From Thermoguttaceae bacterium (GTDB taxonomy: Bacteria > Planctomycetota > Planctomycetia > Pirellulales > Thermoguttaceae): DNA of 64,000 nucleotides. The notes under the pieces were generated by a model. That model had not been told where the DNA came from and did no database searches. It saw only the letters and a program-made list of their open reading frames with translations. This document shows, in pieces, positions 50,206 through 58,618 of the stretch; position 1 is the first letter of the stretch, and every line of letters starts with the position of its first letter. The stretch lies in contig JAFSMO010000099.1 in the NCBI GenBank assembly GCA_017447865.1, forward strand, positions 1-64,000. The letters run 5' to 3'. Made by a program: the position numbers and the translations under genes.

Positions 50206-50781
50206 ATGAAGATCCCCCTTTCCCGTTACGCTCTGTTCCTGTTCACCGTCGCGTTTTTCCTCGCGCTGGACTTGGGGAGCAAGTACCTCGTTTTCCAGCG
50301 GTGCGGACTGCCGGGCGAGCAGCCAACGTACTGGGTGATCCCAAACGTTTTGGGCTTTCAGACGTGCCTGAACGAGGGCGCGCTTTTCGGAATGGGTCAG
50401 GGGTTTTCGCTGGTTTTTGCCGGTTTTTCCGTCGTCGCGTTCATCATCACGTGGGCGTGGCTCTTTTGGGGAAAAGCGGCCGAAAGCAAACTTTGGACCT
50501 TCACCCTCGGAATGATGAACGGCGGCGTGCTGGGAAACCTCTACGACCGACTGGGACTGCACGGCCTGACGTGGAATTGGGATTTTATTCAGTTCCTTAA
50601 TCTGAAACCCGTCCATCAGGCCGGCGAGCCGGTTTATGCCGTCCGCGACTGGATCCTCGTGATGATCGGCTCGTACCACTGGCCCAATTTCAATATTGCG
50701 GACTCATGCCTCGTGGTGGGTGTCTGCATCCTCGCGCTGGAGATCTTCCTGCGCCCCCAAACGAAAAAAGAAACCAAGTGA
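50206..50781 (+). CDS. lspA: Lipoprotein signal peptidase LspA
   Basis: A 191-residue inner-membrane aspartyl peptidase that cleaves signal peptides of lipidated prolipoproteins, needed for the lipoproteins encoded at 12094 and 16650. Four membrane helices are visible. Conserved blocks: LDLGSKYLVF at the first helix, LNEGALFGM (N-x-G-A-x-F), GGVLGNLYDRLG with the first catalytic Asp, and FNIADSCLVVG with the second. The protein has about 30 residues more than E. coli LspA, mainly between the last two blocks. ATG 50206 starts the protein just before the first helix; an upstream TTG in frame is less likely. No clear Shine-Dalgarno. A two-part terminator follows. Confidence 0.9.
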   Translation: MKIPLSRYALFLFTVAFFLALDLGSKYLVFQRCGLPGEQPTYWVIPNVLGFQTCLNEGALFGMGQGFSLVFAGFSVVAFIITWAWLFWGKAAESKLWTFTLGMMNGGVLGNLYDRLGLHGLTWNWDFIQFLNLKPVHQAGEPVYAVRDWILVMIGSYHWPNFNIADSCLVVGVCILALEIFLRPQTKKETK

Positions 50782-50868
50782 AACCGTGTTGGGGAAAAGG
50801 CCGTGAAAGTTCGCGGCCCACGGTTTCTTTTTCATCGATCAGGACTCTTTCGGGTCCTGATCTTTTTT
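50780..50868. terminator. Double terminator between lspA and the convergent phosphoesterase gene
   Basis: First hairpin: GAAACCGTG (50780-50788) with CACGGTTTC (50819-50827), containing an inner GGCCG/CGGCC stem. Second: GATCAGGAC (50837-50845) with GTCCTGATC (50854-50862), perfect, followed by six T. Confidence 0.82.
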
Positions 50869-50878
50869 ATTCTTTCGC

Positions 50879-52861
50879 TTATTCTTCCGTCAGATTTTTG
50901 ATCTGTTCCGGACTCAGCGCCCAACTGAAGACGCGGGCGAACTGGACCTTCCCCTCGAAGAACGTACTGCCGGAGTATTTCGTCCCAATGTCCGAGCCGA
51001 TGCTGTACGCGTGTGCTGTTTTGTCCTTCGGGTAGGTCAAAAATCCAGTGGTCTGGGTTTTCGCCGCCTCTTTGCCGTCGAGGTAAAGAATGACGTTTTG
51101 ACCGTCGTACACGCCGAACGCCGTATGGACTCCCGGCGTGACGGGCGTCCGGATGATCACGTAGTGCCCCGAGACGCTGCACCAGAATTCCAGCTCTTTC
51201 CGCTCGTGATTCAGCTCGAAAGCCGTCCCTCCCTGCTCGGTATTCGCGAAAATGTCCGCGGCCCCCTTTTCCTTGAAGCCGTCGAACTGGAACCGGCACG
51301 CCATCGTGATCCGGCGGCGCAGGCGCGCGTAGTCCTTTTCACCAAATTTCACGATGAACTGGTCCTTCAGGCCGTCGAAAACCGCCCAGCCGTCCTGGGC
51401 TTTCGGCGCACCGCGCGTTTCGAGACCCGCGGGGAATTTGCCGCCTTCAGGCTCATTTTTGAACGCACCGTCGGCCGCGACGAAGAAGTTCACGACGTTC
51501 GCCGCCGGTTTCGGCGCGTCCCGGTCAATGGCGTCCTCCTCGCCCTTCGCGGTTTTGAACTCGCCGGTCAGCGCCTTTTCCGAAAGTTTCCCGAAAGCGT
51601 TTCGCGCCCGGATCTCCACGCGGTACTCGCCATCCGGTTCCAGATCCGAGTACTCCACGGCCAGTTCCTCCGGCATTTCCCGGAAATAGTATTTTGACCA
51701 CGGATTCGTCCCGCCGAATAATTCCCAGCCGTCTTTGGTTTTCTGCTCAAACGTCATCTGGTACGACCCGACGAACGCCTTGGGCGTCATTTCGTCGAAC
51801 GCCTGCGGGAAGGTGAAAACCGCCCCGTACGGGTCCACGTCCGAGATCTTGAGCTCCGGTTCCCCCTTCCAGTACGGCGCGGCGGCGGTCTTGTAGCGCT
51901 CGTTCGTGTAGCAGTACTTTTCGATGTTTCCCGGCTCTGCGACCAGGAATTCCGTGTCGAAGAACGAGTCGGTCAGCACGTCGTAGATCCGAAGGTGGGA
52001 CGAGTAATCCTTCATCACCTCCACGACGTACATCTGCGCGGCATCGGAGTACCCCTCCGGGAATTTCTCGAAGATCCCACCGGTCATTTCGTAGTAGCTC
52101 AGCGTCGAGGTCCCGAACGCGGTAAAATTCCCCTGCCACGCACTGCGCGGATCGTTGGACGGGTAGTGCGAATGGCCGGAATAGTCGATCACCTGCGGGA
52201 ATTCGTCGAGGACCGGCCGCAGATCCGGCACGCCCCAGTGGTCAATGCCGCAGGAACCGTAAACCGTCTCGGAAACGTGGTGGTGCTGGAAGACCACGAT
52301 TGGGCGTTTGGGGTCCTCGGCCGACGCGGCTTTGAGCTGCTCGCGGAGCCATTCGCGGGAGCCGCCGAACGTTCCCGTCCCGGCCTTCGGATCGTCGGGG
52401 GAGATCCCGATGAAGTGGAACCCGTTGATCACGACGTGGGGATTGAGCGGCCGCTGGAAGATCCCCTGCCAGTGCGGACGCCCGCCGCCGGCTTTTTCGT
52501 GGTCTTTGCCGCCGTAGAACTCGTGATTTCCCATGCAGATGACGAGTTGAGTTTCCTTCGGAAGCCCGCCCAGGAGCGTGTCGCGGAAGAGCGTCAGCTC
52601 CGACGTGTAGCCGTGGTTCGTCATGTCGCCGGCGACCACCAGCGCGTCGAAGTGGGACTTCCCGAGAAACTCGAGGGCCTTGATGAGACGTTTCCGCTCT
52701 TTGGAGTCGGGATTCTCGCTGAAATGCACGTCGCTGATGACGGCGTACCGGAGAGCGACGTCTTCGGACTTGACGTTTTCCGCGGCCCACAAAGCGGCCG
52801 GAAACGCGGTTAAAATCATGGAACTGCCAAGAAACTGGCGCCGGGTGATGCGTGCGTTCAT
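50879..52861 (-). CDS. Tat-exported metallophosphoesterase with C-terminal LamG-like domain
   Basis: A 660-residue protein with a twin-arginine signal (ITRRQFLGSSMILTAFPAAL). The calcineurin-type fold carries the metal ligands in order: ISDVHFSE, VVAGDMTNHG, CMGNHEFYGG, FQHHHVS and DYSGHSHYPS, covering residues about 40-250. A middle part (about 350-440) resembles a fibronectin-type module, and the last 200 residues resemble a concanavalin/LamG domain (FEGKVQFARVFSWALSPEQI), a glycan or surface binding unit. Likely cleaves phosphate esters or diesters outside the membrane; substrate unknown. Start ATG 52861 opens the Tat signal; a longer frame to 52924 is not supported. Divergent from the GH97 gene with a promoter on each side. 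Confidence 0.83.
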   Translation of the reverse strand: MNARITRRQFLGSSMILTAFPAALWAAENVKSEDVALRYAVISDVHFSENPDSKERKRLIKALEFLGKSHFDALVVAGDMTNHGYTSELTLFRDTLLGGLPKETQLVICMGNHEFYGGKDHEKAGGGRPHWQGIFQRPLNPHVVINGFHFIGISPDDPKAGTGTFGGSREWLREQLKAASAEDPKRPIVVFQHHHVSETVYGSCGIDHWGVPDLRPVLDEFPQVIDYSGHSHYPSNDPRSAWQGNFTAFGTSTLSYYEMTGGIFEKFPEGYSDAAQMYVVEVMKDYSSHLRIYDVLTDSFFDTEFLVAEPGNIEKYCYTNERYKTAAAPYWKGEPELKISDVDPYGAVFTFPQAFDEMTPKAFVGSYQMTFEQKTKDGWELFGGTNPWSKYYFREMPEELAVEYSDLEPDGEYRVEIRARNAFGKLSEKALTGEFKTAKGEEDAIDRDAPKPAANVVNFFVAADGAFKNEPEGGKFPAGLETRGAPKAQDGWAVFDGLKDQFIVKFGEKDYARLRRRITMACRFQFDGFKEKGAADIFANTEQGGTAFELNHERKELEFWCSVSGHYVIIRTPVTPGVHTAFGVYDGQNVILYLDGKEAAKTQTTGFLTYPKDKTAHAYSIGSDIGTKYSGSTFFEGKVQFARVFSWALSPEQIKNLTEE

Positions 52862-52926
52862 TTTTTTCTTTCTGAAATCTGAAAAAGGGGTGGAGGGAAA
52901 AGACGGAAAGCCTGAACTTTCCATTC

Positions 52927-52954
52927 ATTATAAATATCCCCCCCGTAATTTCAA
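52927..52954 (-). promoter_or_regulatory. Promoter of the metallophosphoesterase gene
   Basis: Minus strand -35 TTGAAA (52949-52954) after a CCCCC tract, 16-bp spacer, -10 TATAAT (52927-52932). Confidence 0.65.
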
Positions 52955-53005
52955 GGGGGTGGAAAGAAAAACTGAAAAAGTCAGGGGACGGGCTTTCTTC
53001 CCCCC

Positions 53006-53034
53006 TTGAAAAAAATCTCCCCGTCGATTAAAAT
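53006..53034 (+). promoter_or_regulatory. Promoter of the GH97 gene
   Basis: -35 TTGAAA (53006-53011) after CCCCC, 17-bp spacer, -10 TAAAAT (53029-53034), 40 bp before the start codon. Confidence 0.7.
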
Positions 53035-53073
53035 GGGAATCGGTTCCATTTTGTTTGACCAAGGAGAAAAATC

Positions 53074-55032
53074 ATGCGAAAAATCCTCACCCTTCTGAAT
53101 ATTCTTGCCCTTCTGTGTCTCGGGGCGCTGGACGTCCGGGCGGCCGAAACCGTCTCCTCGCCTGACGGGAAGATCGTTTTCACGCTGGACTGCGCCGACG
53201 GGAAGCCCACGTTCAGCGTGACGTACTCCGGCACGCAGGTCGTCGCGCCGTCTGCGCTGGGTCTGCGAACGCCCGCCGATCTGGGAGCCTGGACCGTCGA
53301 GAAATGCGAAAAAGCCTCCGCCGACACGTCGTGGAAACCGCTTTGGGGCGAGTACGCCGAGATCCCGGACCGGCATAACGACCTGAACGTGACGTTCAAA
53401 AACGCTGATTCCGTGACGCTAGGCCTGGAAATTCGCGTGTACGACGAGGGTTTTGCCTTCCGTTACGGCCGCGACGCTGAAAAAGTCCTCGAGATCACCG
53501 GCGAGCAGACCGAATTCCGGATCCCGGCGGACGTGCGGGTTTTCCCGATCAACTCGACCGAGGCGACTTTCCCGGAGGATGGGATCGCGTTGGCGGACCT
53601 GAATTTCACCGCATTCCCGCCGCTGACGGGGAAATTCGCGGACGGCCGGGTATTTTCCATCATGGAGGCGTATGCGGTGGATTACCCGCGCCTGACGTGG
53701 AAGAAGGCGGAAAACGGCGCGATCGTGCCGAACGTCCGCAAAACCACGTGGGAAAAAGCCCCGGAGGGCGCTACGCTCGCGTGGACCCCGTGGCGGGCCA
53801 TGATGCTGGCCGAAAATGAGGCGCGGCTCGTCGAGCACGAGTACTTCATCTTCAACCTGAACCCGCCCGCGGACTACAGCAAATTCGACTGGGTCAAGCC
53901 CGGTAAAACGATCAGCAACGAGATGAACTGCGGCATCACGAAGAAGGAGCTTTACAGCATCATCGACTTCGCGGCCGAAAACGGCATCAAGTACCTGCAG
54001 ATCGACTGGGGCTGGTACGGCACCGAGTACGTTTACTCAGACGCAGAATGCGACGAGTGGGCGAGGAATAATCCGCAGTACGCGGACGACCCGACCTGGC
54101 GCGCCAACACCAGACCGGACCCCCGAAAAGTGGCGCAGGGCCGCGTCCCCTACTTCCCGCGCTTCAAGGCCAGCACTTACGTGGACATTAATATTAAGGA
54201 ACTGGTCGAGTACGGAAAATCGAAGGGGGTCGGCATTTGCCTCTACCTGAACGACCGGATGATCAAGGCGTACGACATCGCGGAGCTTTTCCCGATTTAC
54301 GAGAGCTGGGGCCTGGCGGGGCTGAAGCCCGGTTTCGTCGCTTACGGTTCCGCCAAGGACACAAACGACCTGCGCCGTCTGGCCGAAGTCGCCGCGAAGC
54401 ATCACCTCTGGCTCTGCATCCACGACGCGTACCTTCCGGACGGCTCGATGCGTGAATTCCCGAACGTGATGAACGTCGAGGGCGGCGGCGGGCAGGAAGG
54501 AAACCACCCGGCTTTCCAGGACGTGGTGCTCCCGTTCACGCGGTACCTGGTCGGCCCGTTCGACTTCACGCCGGCCATTTACTTCCACGACCGCTCCAAC
54601 TGCCATCAGCTCTCGCTTTTTGTGACGTTCTACGCGCCGTCGCACGTCATTCGCAGCGGTTGGGGGATCCGGAATAACAAAACCGGGAACGCGTTCGGCT
54701 CAGAGAAAGAATGGTTTGCCGCCGTGGGGTCCGAGTGGGTCGATACGAAGGTCCTGGACGCGGAGATCGGCCGTCGGATCGTGACCGTCCGCAAAACGAA
54801 AGAGGGCGAGTGGTTCCTCGGTGCGACGAACGGCTCGCAGGCCGTGACCTCGAAGGTTTCGCTTTCGTTCCTGGATCCTGACCGCGAGTACGAGCTGAGC
54901 ATCTGGACCGACGCCCCGGAAGCGGACGGCGCGTATCGTGCGGCCGTCAAGACGGTGAAAAAGGTCCACTCGACCGACACGCTGGAGCTTCCGATGGCGG
55001 AAAACGGCGGCGCGGTCGCGATTTTCCGTTGA
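53074..55032 (+). CDS. Secreted glycoside hydrolase family 97 enzyme
   Basis: A 652-residue exported enzyme with signal peptide (LLNILALLCLGALDVRA). The N-terminal beta-supersandwich begins SPDGKIVFTLDC; the TIM barrel starts near residue 285 with IIDFAAENGIKYLQIDWGWY, where Asp of the DWGW motif belongs to the family's active centre, then VGICLYLNDRM and GLKPGFVAY, and MNVEGGGGQE later. The C-terminal beta domain follows. GH97 enzymes are calcium-dependent alpha-glucosidases (inverting) or alpha-galactosidases (retaining); which applies here is not clear by eye. AAGGAG precedes the ATG. It probably shares a transcript with the oxidoreductase 85 bp downstream. Confidence 0.85.
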   Translation: MRKILTLLNILALLCLGALDVRAAETVSSPDGKIVFTLDCADGKPTFSVTYSGTQVVAPSALGLRTPADLGAWTVEKCEKASADTSWKPLWGEYAEIPDRHNDLNVTFKNADSVTLGLEIRVYDEGFAFRYGRDAEKVLEITGEQTEFRIPADVRVFPINSTEATFPEDGIALADLNFTAFPPLTGKFADGRVFSIMEAYAVDYPRLTWKKAENGAIVPNVRKTTWEKAPEGATLAWTPWRAMMLAENEARLVEHEYFIFNLNPPADYSKFDWVKPGKTISNEMNCGITKKELYSIIDFAAENGIKYLQIDWGWYGTEYVYSDAECDEWARNNPQYADDPTWRANTRPDPRKVAQGRVPYFPRFKASTYVDINIKELVEYGKSKGVGICLYLNDRMIKAYDIAELFPIYESWGLAGLKPGFVAYGSAKDTNDLRRLAEVAAKHHLWLCIHDAYLPDGSMREFPNVMNVEGGGGQEGNHPAFQDVVLPFTRYLVGPFDFTPAIYFHDRSNCHQLSLFVTFYAPSHVIRSGWGIRNNKTGNAFGSEKEWFAAVGSEWVDTKVLDAEIGRRIVTVRKTKEGEWFLGATNGSQAVTSKVSLSFLDPDREYELSIWTDAPEADGAYRAAVKTVKKVHSTDTLELPMAENGGAVAIFR

Positions 55033-55117
55033 GTTCAACTTTCGATCCGAAGCCGCATCAGGCCCCCAGACTTTTTGAAGATTTTGAAACTGAATTTTTT
55101 GCGAGAAAGGAAATTTT

Positions 55118-56356
55118 ATGCCAAACGTTCATCCATCGGGAAGTGATAAACTGCGCGCGGTCGTGGTCGGCTGCGGCCGCCGCGGGACGGGGAGCGCCGT
55201 CGATTTTCTGCGGAATCCCAACACGGAGATCGTCGCGCTGGCCGACGCGTTTGAGGAAAACGTGAAAGCCGCCGCCGAGATGCTGAAAGTGCCGCCGGAA
55301 CGCTGCTTCTGGGGCTTCGACGCCTACCGGAAAGCTCTTTCGGTGGACTGTGAGTACGCGATCCTCGCCACGCCGCCGGGATTTCGCCCGATCCATTACC
55401 GCGCCGCGGTGGAAATGGGCCGGAACGTCTTCATGGAGAAACCCTGCTGCGTGGACGTGCCCGGCTACCAGATCCTCATGGAGACCAACAAAATTGCCGC
55501 GGAAAAGAACCTGAAGGTCGGCGTCGGGCTCCAGCGTCACCACGAGGTCGCGTACCTGAAGGGGATCCAGGAGATCGCGGACGGGAAGTACGGCAACATT
55601 TTCCTGATGCGCGTTTACTGGAACGGCGGTTGGACCCGCGTCCATGAACGCCAGCCCGAGTGGTCCGAGATGGAGTACCAGATGCGGAACTGGTACTACT
55701 TCCAGTGGACCTGCGGCGATCACATCTGCGAGCAGCACGTGCACAATCTGGACGTCGCGAACTGGGTGAAAACCGTGCAGGAAGGCAAAACGCCCGGCCC
55801 GGACTACTGCCACCCCGTCGAGGCCAACGCGATGGGCGGCCGCCAGGTACGCAAACTGGACCCGAACTGGGGCCAGATCTTCGACCATCATTTCGTCGAG
55901 TTCACCTACGCGGACGGCACGAAACTCTACAGTCAGGCGCGCCAGCAGCCGAACACGTGGCCCCAGGTCGCCGAGTTCGTCCACGGCACGAAGGGGAGCG
56001 GAAACGTCCCATCCCGTCCCGGCCGCCAAAAGGGCGAAAACGACGTTTACGACTGGAAAGCGATGGCGAAGAGTTCCGACGGGCCGTTCCCGCAGGAGCA
56101 CAAAGACCTCGTGACGGCGATCCGCGAAGACCTCCCGTACCACGAGGGCTGGCACGGCGCCATCAGCTCCCTGACCGGGATTTTGGGCAGAACGGCCAGT
56201 TACACCGGCAAGGTCGTGAAGTGGGACGACCTGTTCGTGGACCCGAAACCGCTGATGATCTACGAAAACCACGACGCGCTGACGATGCAAAGCCCCGCCC
56301 CGGTCCAGCTTCAGGAAAACGGTTTCTACCCGATCCCGACCCCAGGCGTGAATTAG
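55118..56356 (+). CDS. Gfo/Idh/MocA family oxidoreductase (cytoplasmic form)
   Basis: A 412-residue NAD(P)-dependent oxidoreductase related to the Tat-exported protein at 28256-29551. The Rossmann motif is VVGCGRRGTGS near residue 17, and FMEKPCCVDVPG supplies the EKP lysine near residue 108. The HICEQHVHNLDVANWV segment corresponds to the conserved His-containing helix of the C-terminal domain. No signal peptide is present, unlike its relative, so it should act in the cytoplasm on products of the secreted glycosidases. AGGAAA precedes the ATG. It lies 85 bp after the GH97 gene. Codon use is similar to neighbours. Substrate unknown. Confidence 0.87.
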   Translation: MPNVHPSGSDKLRAVVVGCGRRGTGSAVDFLRNPNTEIVALADAFEENVKAAAEMLKVPPERCFWGFDAYRKALSVDCEYAILATPPGFRPIHYRAAVEMGRNVFMEKPCCVDVPGYQILMETNKIAAEKNLKVGVGLQRHHEVAYLKGIQEIADGKYGNIFLMRVYWNGGWTRVHERQPEWSEMEYQMRNWYYFQWTCGDHICEQHVHNLDVANWVKTVQEGKTPGPDYCHPVEANAMGGRQVRKLDPNWGQIFDHHFVEFTYADGTKLYSQARQQPNTWPQVAEFVHGTKGSGNVPSRPGRQKGENDVYDWKAMAKSSDGPFPQEHKDLVTAIREDLPYHEGWHGAISSLTGILGRTASYTGKVVKWDDLFVDPKPLMIYENHDALTMQSPAPVQLQENGFYPIPTPGVN

Positions 56357-56388
56357 AGGACCCGTCCGAAAAGTCCCGTTTAAACCAC

Positions 56389-56428
56389 AAAAAAAGGCTT
56401 CAGTCTTTCGAACCGAAGCCTTTTTTTC
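56389..56428. terminator. Terminator of tRNA-Gln copy 2, bidirectional
   Basis: AGGCTTC and GAAGCCT form the stem at 56395-56421 with A and T runs on both sides, so it can also end transcription of the oxidoreductase gene from the left. Confidence 0.82.
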
Positions 56429-56440
56429 ATTCTCAGAAAG

Positions 56441-56511
56441 CAGGGGCACAGGGATTCGAACCCCGACTAAATGAACCAGAATCATTTGTGCTGCCGTTAC
56501 ACGATGCCCCT
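56441..56511 (-). tRNA. tRNA-Gln (anticodon CUG), copy 2
   Basis: Identical in all 71 bases to the tRNA at 19416-19486, read on the minus strand. Promoter and terminator are also copied. The only differences found in the shared unit lie outside the tRNA, for example one A/G change in the leader. Confidence 0.93.
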
Positions 56512-56524
56512 GTAACTGCGCGTT

Positions 56525-56552
56525 AATATACCACGTTTTCGCTTTCTGTCAA
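56525..56552 (-). promoter_or_regulatory. Promoter of tRNA-Gln copy 2
   Basis: Minus strand -35 TTGACA (56547-56552), 16-bp spacer, -10 TATATT (56525-56530), the same as copy 1. Confidence 0.88.
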
Positions 56553-56608
56553 GAGGGGGAGCCGGCCTTTTTCCAAAAAAAGAATCGGCAAAATTTCCCT
56601 CTCCCCCC

Positions 56609-56636
56609 TTGCAAGGATTTTAAAAGAGAGTATATT
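56609..56636 (+). promoter_or_regulatory. Promoter of glyA
   Basis: -35 TTGCAA (56609-56614) after a CCCCCC tract, 16-bp spacer, -10 TATATT (56631-56636). The leader is about 45 nt, too short for a glycine riboswitch. Confidence 0.65.
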
Positions 56637-56685
56637 AATTAATAGTTTTTTCATTTCCCAACTCTTTGTATAAGGGGGGCTTGCA

Positions 56686-57993
56686 ATGCTCAAAGTCGAA
56701 CGTTACCCGCACCTGAAAGTCACGGATCCGGAAGTCTATGATCTGATTTACCGTCAGGCCGCCTATGAAGGCTCCACGCTGAAGATGATCGCTTCCGAGA
56801 ACTACGCGTCCTTTTCCGTTCTGGAAGCCACCGGTTCCTCGCTGACCAACAAATATTGCGAGGGGTATCCCGGCGCGCGCTATTACGAAGGAAACGCCGT
56901 CTGTGACGAAATCGAAAATCTGGCCATCAATCGTCTGAAAGCGCTCTTTGGGGCCGAGCACGCCAACGTTCAGCCGCTGAGCGGGTCCCCGGCCAACTCC
57001 GCCGTTTACCGCGCCATCATGAAGCCCGGGGAAAAAGTCATGGGGATCCCGGTCGATTTTGGCGGGCACCTGACGCACGGCTGGAAGGTCAATTTCTCCG
57101 GAAAAGACTACGTTCAGGTCCCGTTCGGCCCCTCGCCGGAAACCGGAGTGCTGGACTACGACGAGATCCGCGAGATCGCCCTGCGTGAACGTCCGCGCAT
57201 GATCTGGTGCGGCACGACCGCTTATCCGCGCACGATCCATTACGACCGCTTCGCTTCGATCGCGGAGGAAGTGGGGGCGTATCTGGTCGCGGACATTGCG
57301 CACATTTCCGGCCTGATCGCCGGCGGCGCCCATCCGAATCCCGTGCCGTACTGCGACATCGTCTCGAGCACGACGCACAAGATGATGCGCGGCCCGCGTG
57401 CCGGGTTCATCCTCAGCCGGATCGAGGACCGCTACCAGGAAAAGTACTACCCGACGAGCAAGAACAACCTGGCGAAACGCGTTGACCGCGCGGTCTTCCC
57501 GACGCTCCAGGGCGGCCCGCACATGAACGTGATCGCCGGCATGGCCGTCGCGTTTGGCGAAGCGGCCAAGGATTCGTTCAAGGACTACGCGCACCAGGTC
57601 GTGAAAAACGCCCGCGCTCTGGGTGACTACCTGATGGAGCACGGCATCAAGCTGGCCAGCGGCGGCACGGACACGCACCTGCTTCTGCTTGACCTGCGCG
57701 ACAAAGAATACACGGGTAAAGACGCGGCGGAAGCCCTGGCCCGCGGCGGGATCATCGCCAATTTCAACACGGTTCCGGGCGACCAGCGCAAGCCGACCGT
57801 GACTTCCGGGGTCCGCATGGGTACGCCGGGCATCACGAGCATGGGGATGAAAGAGGCCGACATGCAGAAGGTGGGCGAGTGGATCGTTCGCATTCTGGAC
57901 GCTCTGCCGAACTCCGCCGACGCGGAAGCCTCCGCCCGCAAGGAGATCGCTGAGTTCTGCACGCAGTTCCAGATCCCGGGACTGGATGACTGA
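56686..57993 (+). CDS. glyA: Serine hydroxymethyltransferase
   Basis: A 435-residue PLP enzyme that converts serine and tetrahydrofolate to glycine and methylene-tetrahydrofolate in the cytoplasm. Strong motifs: MIASENYASFSVLEATGSSL near residue 35, GYPGARYYEG near 60, VADIAHISGLIAGG near 203, and STTHKMMRGPRAGF near 229 with the PLP-binding lysine. Length matches the family (about 415-435). Shine-Dalgarno AGGGGGG precedes the ATG by a few bases and a good promoter lies at 56609-56636. The stop codon is followed after one base by a 29-bp inverted repeat that bounds a small cassette. The call is certain. Confidence 0.97.
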   Translation: MLKVERYPHLKVTDPEVYDLIYRQAAYEGSTLKMIASENYASFSVLEATGSSLTNKYCEGYPGARYYEGNAVCDEIENLAINRLKALFGAEHANVQPLSGSPANSAVYRAIMKPGEKVMGIPVDFGGHLTHGWKVNFSGKDYVQVPFGPSPETGVLDYDEIREIALRERPRMIWCGTTAYPRTIHYDRFASIAEEVGAYLVADIAHISGLIAGGAHPNPVPYCDIVSSTTHKMMRGPRAGFILSRIEDRYQEKYYPTSKNNLAKRVDRAVFPTLQGGPHMNVIAGMAVAFGEAAKDSFKDYAHQVVKNARALGDYLMEHGIKLASGGTDTHLLLLDLRDKEYTGKDAAEALARGGIIANFNTVPGDQRKPTVTSGVRMGTPGITSMGMKEADMQKVGEWIVRILDALPNSADAEASARKEIAEFCTQFQIPGLDD

Positions 57994-57994
57994 G

Positions 57995-58023
57995 AATTAC
58001 GGGGACGACGCTTCCAACGTCGT
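57995..58023 (+). repeat. Left 29-bp inverted repeat of the 731-bp cassette
   Basis: This 29-bp arm matches the reverse complement of 58697-58725 at 28 of 29 positions. Inside each arm is a smaller palindrome, ACGACGC/GCGTCGT in the right copy. Confidence 0.82.
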
Positions 58024-58026
58024 AGA

Positions 58027-58122
58027 TTCGGAGGGCCGGCGTCCCGCCGGTCAAGTTAATATCCTGCAAAACAGGAAAGGCGTAAGGCCATTAACTTGAC
58101 CGGCGAGACGCCGGCCCTCCGG
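58027..58122 (+). repeat. Dispersed hairpin repeat family 2, copy 1 (96 bp)
   Basis: A 34-bp arm (58027-58060) is nearly complementary (32 of 34) to 58089-58122. A second copy with the same arms but another loop is at 62364-62443. GC-rich arms with the shared core GACCGGC/GCCGGTC and AAGTTAAT, as in bacterial intergenic palindromic elements. Lies just after glyA and may act as its terminator or as an mRNA stabiliser. Confidence 0.82.
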
Positions 58123-58131
58123 ATCTTTGGA

Positions 58132-58488
58132 TTAATGCAGCCATTTTGACGCTGAATAAAAAGGGAGTATTCCAAGAGTCGGGGTTTCCGGGAGCCCACT
58201 CTTTTTTCTAAATTGTTCTGGCGCAAGCGGTTTTCCGCTTGTCACCTTTTCTTTTACTTCTTTAACTTCTTCCTCCAATTCCTCTATTCTCTTCCGTAGC
58301 TCCTCTGTCTCTTTCTCTACCGCCTCTTTCTTCGCCTGCTCCCATTGTTGAAGCATTTCTATGGACATACCAGTAGCCTGTTGCTTTGGTGCTTCTAGCT
58401 TTCCTGCATTAATCATATACACACAACACGCCGCAATAATAGCCAGCCCAGCGAGGCACATGATTACTTGAGTTACGGTATTGTTCAT
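58132..58488 (-). CDS. Small membrane-anchored coiled-coil protein
   Basis: A 118-residue protein with an N-terminal membrane helix (VIMCLAGLAIIAACCVYMI), then a Lys/Glu-rich coiled coil of about 45 residues (EELRKRIEELEEEVKEVKEK), and a short Pro-rich tail. The N-terminus faces in by the positive-inside rule only weakly. Shine-Dalgarno AAGGA and a promoter at 58512-58539 support expression. Base composition is clearly lower in GC than that of glyA and ileS on either side, consistent with acquisition. It sits within the cassette bounded by 29-bp inverted repeats. I do not recognise a family. Function unknown. Confidence 0.68.
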   Translation of the reverse strand: MNNTVTQVIMCLAGLAIIAACCVYMINAGKLEAPKQQATGMSIEMLQQWEQAKKEAVEKETEELRKRIEELEEEVKEVKEKVTSGKPLAPEQFRKKSGLPETPTLGILPFYSASKWLH

Positions 58489-58511
58489 AATAGGTTCCTT
58501 TCTTTTTATTT

Positions 58512-58539
58512 ATTGTAGCATGGGTTAGATGGATTTCAA
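58512..58539 (-). promoter_or_regulatory. Promoter of the coiled-coil gene
   Basis: Minus strand -35 TTGAAA (58534-58539) after CCCC, 16-bp spacer, -10 TACAAT (58512-58517), 24 bp before the start codon. Confidence 0.62.
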
Positions 58540-58569
58540 GGGGTACCCACTTAAATTTTCAAATATTTC

Positions 58570-58597
58570 TTGCCTAACTGCGTAATTTCGGTATAAT
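58570..58597 (+). promoter_or_regulatory. Promoter of the short ORF and possibly ileS
   Basis: -35 TTGCCT (58570-58575), 16-bp spacer, consensus -10 TATAAT (58592-58597). Directly followed by a GGAGG and a short ORF; ileS starts 210 bp downstream. Confidence 0.65.
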
Positions 58598-58618
58598 CTA
58601 CTTAACAATGGAGGTTAT

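Noticed and set aside
55058..56485. 475-residue minus-strand frame across the oxidoreductase and tRNA
   Set aside because: Its first residues are translated tRNA-Gln; the same residues appear in a frame at 19442, which confirms that this is a copied tRNA and not a shared protein.
56637..56685. Glycine riboswitch before glyA
   Set aside because: Only about 45 nt of leader, far shorter than the aptamer.
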